Shown: piece by piece, positions 6,889 through 8,806 of the stretch | Numbering within the stretch: the stretch's first letter is position 1 | Layout of the letters: every line of letters starts with the position of its first letter | Assembly (NCBI GenBank): GCA_018067115.1 | Contig: JAGPVI010000293.1 | Location: forward strand, 1-8,806 | Reading direction: 5' to 3' | DNA from: Bizionia sp. | Lineage (GTDB): Bacteria; Bacteroidota; Bacteroidia; Flavobacteriales; Flavobacteriaceae | DNA: 8,806 nucleotides | The notes under the pieces: generated by a model | Databases searched by the model: none | The model's input: only the letters and a program-made list of their open reading frames with translations | What the model was told of the DNA's origin: nothing | Program-made: the position numbers and the translations under genes

Positions 6889-7989
6889 TCAACTGATTAA
6901 AGATTTCTTTTTGAAGTTTGAGGGCAGAATACCATAACTCTTATGGAAACATTTTGAAAAATAAGCAGGACTAGAAAAGCCCGTTTGATACGCAATTTCT
7001 GAAATATTATAATTTTGATTTTCTATTAATTCCAAAGCCTTATTAAGACGGTACCCTTTTAAAAAGGCATTTGGTGATCTGCCTACCAATTTTACCATAG
7101 TTCGGTATAATTTAGATTTACTATACCCCAAATTAGCTTCAAAATCATTAACGTTAATTGATGCTTTAAGCCATATCTTCTCGGTATAGGCCATTAACTG
7201 CATAATAAAGACTTCATCTAAACTATTTAAAACAGTTATTGCTTTGTTAGGCAACGGCTTATTTTGGTTTTCGGCTTCGTAAAGATCTTTTACTGCTTCC
7301 GTTATAGAAAAATCGCCAACAACAACATCGCTTAAATAATTGGACGTTTTAATAGTGTCCTCAAAAATCTGTTCTTTATCTGTTACTGGCGTACCGGCAC
7401 TAATACCAATTTTGAATTCTAAATCTGGTGTACGCGCACTATCATAGGCCTCTCGAATTTTTAGACCACAAAGAATGGCATCTGTAACCGTATCGAAAGC
7501 CATTAAAAATGTTTGGCTCTTTTGGCTAACCATTCGACCTTTATATTGAGATGTTAAAGTGCTTATTACCGCGGCATACCCTCTTATTGCTGCTTTAAGA
7601 AAATTGTTTTTAGATTCCCGAAGCGTTTTATGCTTTATTTTAACAACTATTAAAGTTCTAAAAGCGGGCTCATTAATAATATTTAAATGTGTTTTTTTTG
7701 ATTTTTCAGAATCTTGTATCCGACCTAAAAAGGACTCGACAATAGTATCATTAACCTCAATAATACGCGACGGAATAGCACCGTGAGCATTTTCATGTAA
7801 GTCTTTAAGTGCTTGTTTATTTGGTGCATCTATTAAACAAAATGCCGTTTTTCTTTTCTCATCACACCAGTACGTTAATCCCCGACAATTATACTTGTGT
7901 TCGATGTCTAAATCGGCTTGATGCATCTCTGCAACATGCGCAGCTGTAATTCCTTCAGGAAGATCATGTAAATCTAAAAATAACGGCAT
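6889..7989 (-). CDS. DUF4242 / degenerate class III cyclase / AraC-type transcriptional regulator
   Basis: Numbered from ATG 7989 (366 aa). Residues 1-80 are a DUF4242 domain (SCO4226-like, nickel-binding in Streptomyces), with MPLFLDLHDLPEG, H23, H31, YWCDE, FCLIDAP and HENAHG (65-70). Residues about 110-240 resemble a class III nucleotide cyclase: QYKGRMVS (148-155), FLMAFDT (161-167), a segment like the family's amphipathic helix (170-183) and FKIGISAGTPV (192-202). By eye alignment the metal-binding Asp positions are Lys (about 117-119) and Gln159, and the catalytic Asn/Arg pair is Lys214/Tyr218, so this domain should not be catalytic. Residues about 262-362 are an AraC/XylS double helix-turn-helix (ISEIAYQTGFSSPAYFSKCF, 329-348). 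The frame stays open to a GTG at 8049, but DUF4242 domains naturally start at MPLF, so ATG 7989 is chosen. It probably controls the FAD oxidoreductase just downstream. Confidence 0.88.
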   Translation of the reverse strand: MPLFLDLHDLPEGITAAHVAEMHQADLDIEHKYNCRGLTYWCDEKRKTAFCLIDAPNKQALKDLHENAHGAIPSRIIEVNDTIVESFLGRIQDSEKSKKTHLNIINEPAFRTLIVVKIKHKTLRESKNNFLKAAIRGYAAVISTLTSQYKGRMVSQKSQTFLMAFDTVTDAILCGLKIREAYDSARTPDLEFKIGISAGTPVTDKEQIFEDTIKTSNYLSDVVVGDFSITEAVKDLYEAENQNKPLPNKAITVLNSLDEVFIMQLMAYTEKIWLKASINVNDFEANLGYSKSKLYRTMVKLVGRSPNAFLKGYRLNKALELIENQNYNISEIAYQTGFSSPAYFSKCFHKSYGILPSNFKKKSLIS

Positions 7990-8077
7990 ACTGTTGATTT
8001 TAAGTATAATATACGCATTTATTTCTATAATAGCTTCAGGTAAAATCACATATTGCTAGTTTAAAAACACATAAAAA

Positions 8078-8108
8078 CTTTATATAATACTCTTAAATCT
8101 TATATTTA
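8078..8108 (+). promoter_or_regulatory. possible promoter of the redoxin gene
   Basis: TATATTTA at 8101-8108 matches 7 of 8 positions of TAnnTTTG, and a TTTA at 8079-8082 lies 18 bases upstream in the -33 position. The ATG at 8129 would then have a short leader of roughly 15 nt. The divergent regulator must use the other strand of the same region (7990-8128), where I see no convincing -7 match. Confidence 0.3.
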
Positions 8109-8128
8109 CTTCCTTAAGAAACCTAATT

Positions 8129-8587
8129 ATGAATACGCCAATACAACACATAAAAGTTAAAGATTTAGAAGGCAATGCTGTCGATTTAATGACAACTTAT
8201 ACCAATAAAATACTACTACTTATTATTTATAATAATGATTGTTTAGGGTGCACAGGACGCGCCATTCCTCTGGCTTACGAGTTTCAACAGAATTACCCTA
8301 CGATTCAAGTGGCTGGCATTCATACCAATTTTGTAAACCGTGAAGGCACTAAAGAATCTATTAAAGCTATTTTTACTAGTGGAGAGAATCCATTTCCAAT
8401 TTTTATTGATGAGCATCACAAGGTTTTCGATCAATTTAATGCCGAAGGGACACCGCAATGGTTGTTAATTTCAGAAAAAGGCGAACTGTTTCGTTCTGTT
8501 TTTGGCTCTCAAGACAATGCGCAGAATAGACTGTATTACGCTTTAGAAAGTTTGGTTGAAGATAATCCAGAAAAATTATCGACTTAA
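8129..8587 (+). CDS. thioredoxin-like / TlpA-type redoxin with CxxC motif
   Basis: A 152-residue thioredoxin-fold protein. After a short N-terminal strand region (IKVKDLEGNAVDL) comes a hydrophobic strand and the redox centre NNDCLGCTGR (Cys38, Cys41). A cis-proline is seen in EGTPQW (Pro109), and the final strands and helix run to about residue 145. The order resembles TlpA/AhpC-type redoxins that reduce disulfides or peroxides. There is no signal peptide or lipobox, so unlike many TlpA proteins it is predicted to be cytoplasmic. Its partner is unknown. It diverges from the DUF4242-AraC regulator gene 139 bases away, which suggests but does not show shared control. It ends just before a strong hairpin terminator. 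Confidence 0.88.
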   Translation: MNTPIQHIKVKDLEGNAVDLMTTYTNKILLLIIYNNDCLGCTGRAIPLAYEFQQNYPTIQVAGIHTNFVNREGTKESIKAIFTSGENPFPIFIDEHHKVFDQFNAEGTPQWLLISEKGELFRSVFGSQDNAQNRLYYALESLVEDNPEKLST

Positions 8588-8590
8588 AGC

Positions 8591-8635
8591 AAAAAACGAT
8601 AACGCGACAGATTGGTACTGCTGAGTTATCGTTTT
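8591..8635. terminator. bidirectional intrinsic terminator
   Basis: AAAACGATAAC (8593-8603) and GTTATCGTTTT (8625-8635) form a perfect 11-bp inverted repeat around a 21-nt loop that contains a small inner CAG/CTG pairing. It lies 5 bases after the redoxin stop with a T-rich tail on the + strand. On the minus strand it ends in six T residues, so it can also terminate the convergent gene entering from the right edge. Confidence 0.8.
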
Positions 8636-8695
8636 ACTAATTATTTTCTATGACACAGTAGACAACGTAAGTTGAATAAAATTTAAAGGCTTCCG

Positions 8696-8806
8696 TTATG
8701 CCTCCAACTCCAAAGTATCGTCCTCATCTTCATACAACTCCAAAGACTTAATTGTCCCCACTGCGTTTCCGGCAATACCTTTTATACTCGCGTGCATATC
8801 TATAGT
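8696..8806 (-). CDS. C-terminal end of an unidentified protein (partial)
   Basis: The minus strand is open from the window edge to a TAA at 8698-8696, giving 36 residues (starts TIDMHASIKGIAGNAVGTI, ends in the acidic EDEDDTLELEA). The stop is about 60 bases before the bidirectional terminator, the natural layout for a gene convergent with the redoxin gene. The sequence is too short for me to recognise a family. The glycine/alanine-rich stretch followed by an acidic tail suggests a cytoplasmic C-terminus but no function. Confidence 0.55.
   Translation of the reverse strand, partial: TIDMHASIKGIAGNAVGTIKSLELYEDEDDTLELEA

Noticed and set aside
7559..7786. Plus-strand open frame of 75 codons inside the regulator gene
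   Set aside because: It overlaps the cyclase-like domain in antisense and has no recognisable features.
6889..7989. Active adenylate or guanylate cyclase in the regulator
   Set aside because: The positions of both metal-binding Asp residues and of the catalytic Asn/Arg pair hold other residues, so catalysis is not expected.
7990..8049. GTG start at 8049 adding 20 residues to the regulator
   Set aside because: DUF4242 domains begin at the MPLF-type strand, the extra residues match nothing I recognise, and GTG is a weaker start than ATG 7989.
8243..8458. Minus-strand open frame of 71 codons inside the redoxin gene
   Set aside because: It is antisense to the CxxC redoxin, whose fold motifs account for the region.

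Overview
The window is AT-rich (roughly two-thirds A+T by eye). Its proteins, its lack of Shine-Dalgarno leaders and several TAnnTTTG-type -7 promoter elements point to a chromosomal segment of a member of the Bacteroidota, most likely Flavobacteriaceae. I see no tRNA, rRNA, CRISPR array, insertion sequence or phage gene.

Layout: a + strand polytopic membrane protein resembling the YhhN/TMEM86 family (153-887) opens the window. A long minus-strand block follows: a DEAD-box RNA helicase (about 948-2291), a YhbW-type luciferase-like flavin monooxygenase (2417-3424), a CynX/NimT-type MFS transporter (3671 to 4861 or 4909), a berberine-bridge-like FAD oxidoreductase (5361-6746) and a composite transcriptional regulator (6889-7989). 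A + strand thioredoxin-fold protein with a CxxC motif (8129-8587) is divergent from the regulator. The right edge holds the last 36 codons of an unidentified minus-strand gene. Terminator-like hairpins separate most of these units.

The most noteworthy part is about 5361-8587. The regulator combines an N-terminal DUF4242 (nickel-binding SCO4226-like) domain, a middle domain that looks like a class III nucleotide cyclase without its metal-binding and catalytic residues, and a C-terminal AraC/XylS DNA-binding domain. Between its stop codon and the start of the FAD oxidoreductase lie two abutting 21-bp direct repeats (17 of 21 positions identical). These sit just upstream of a perfect TAnnTTTG -7 element, which is the geometry of an AraC-type activator site. 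The simplest reading is that the regulator senses a ligand (possibly a metal, or a nucleotide bound by the dead cyclase domain) and switches on the FAD enzyme. The divergent redoxin may belong to the same response, but I see no copy of the operator in its promoter region.

The helicase, flavin monooxygenase and transporter look like ordinary single genes. For three genes I prefer a start codon inside the longest reading frame: helicase ATG at 2291, transporter ATG at 4861, regulator ATG at 7989.
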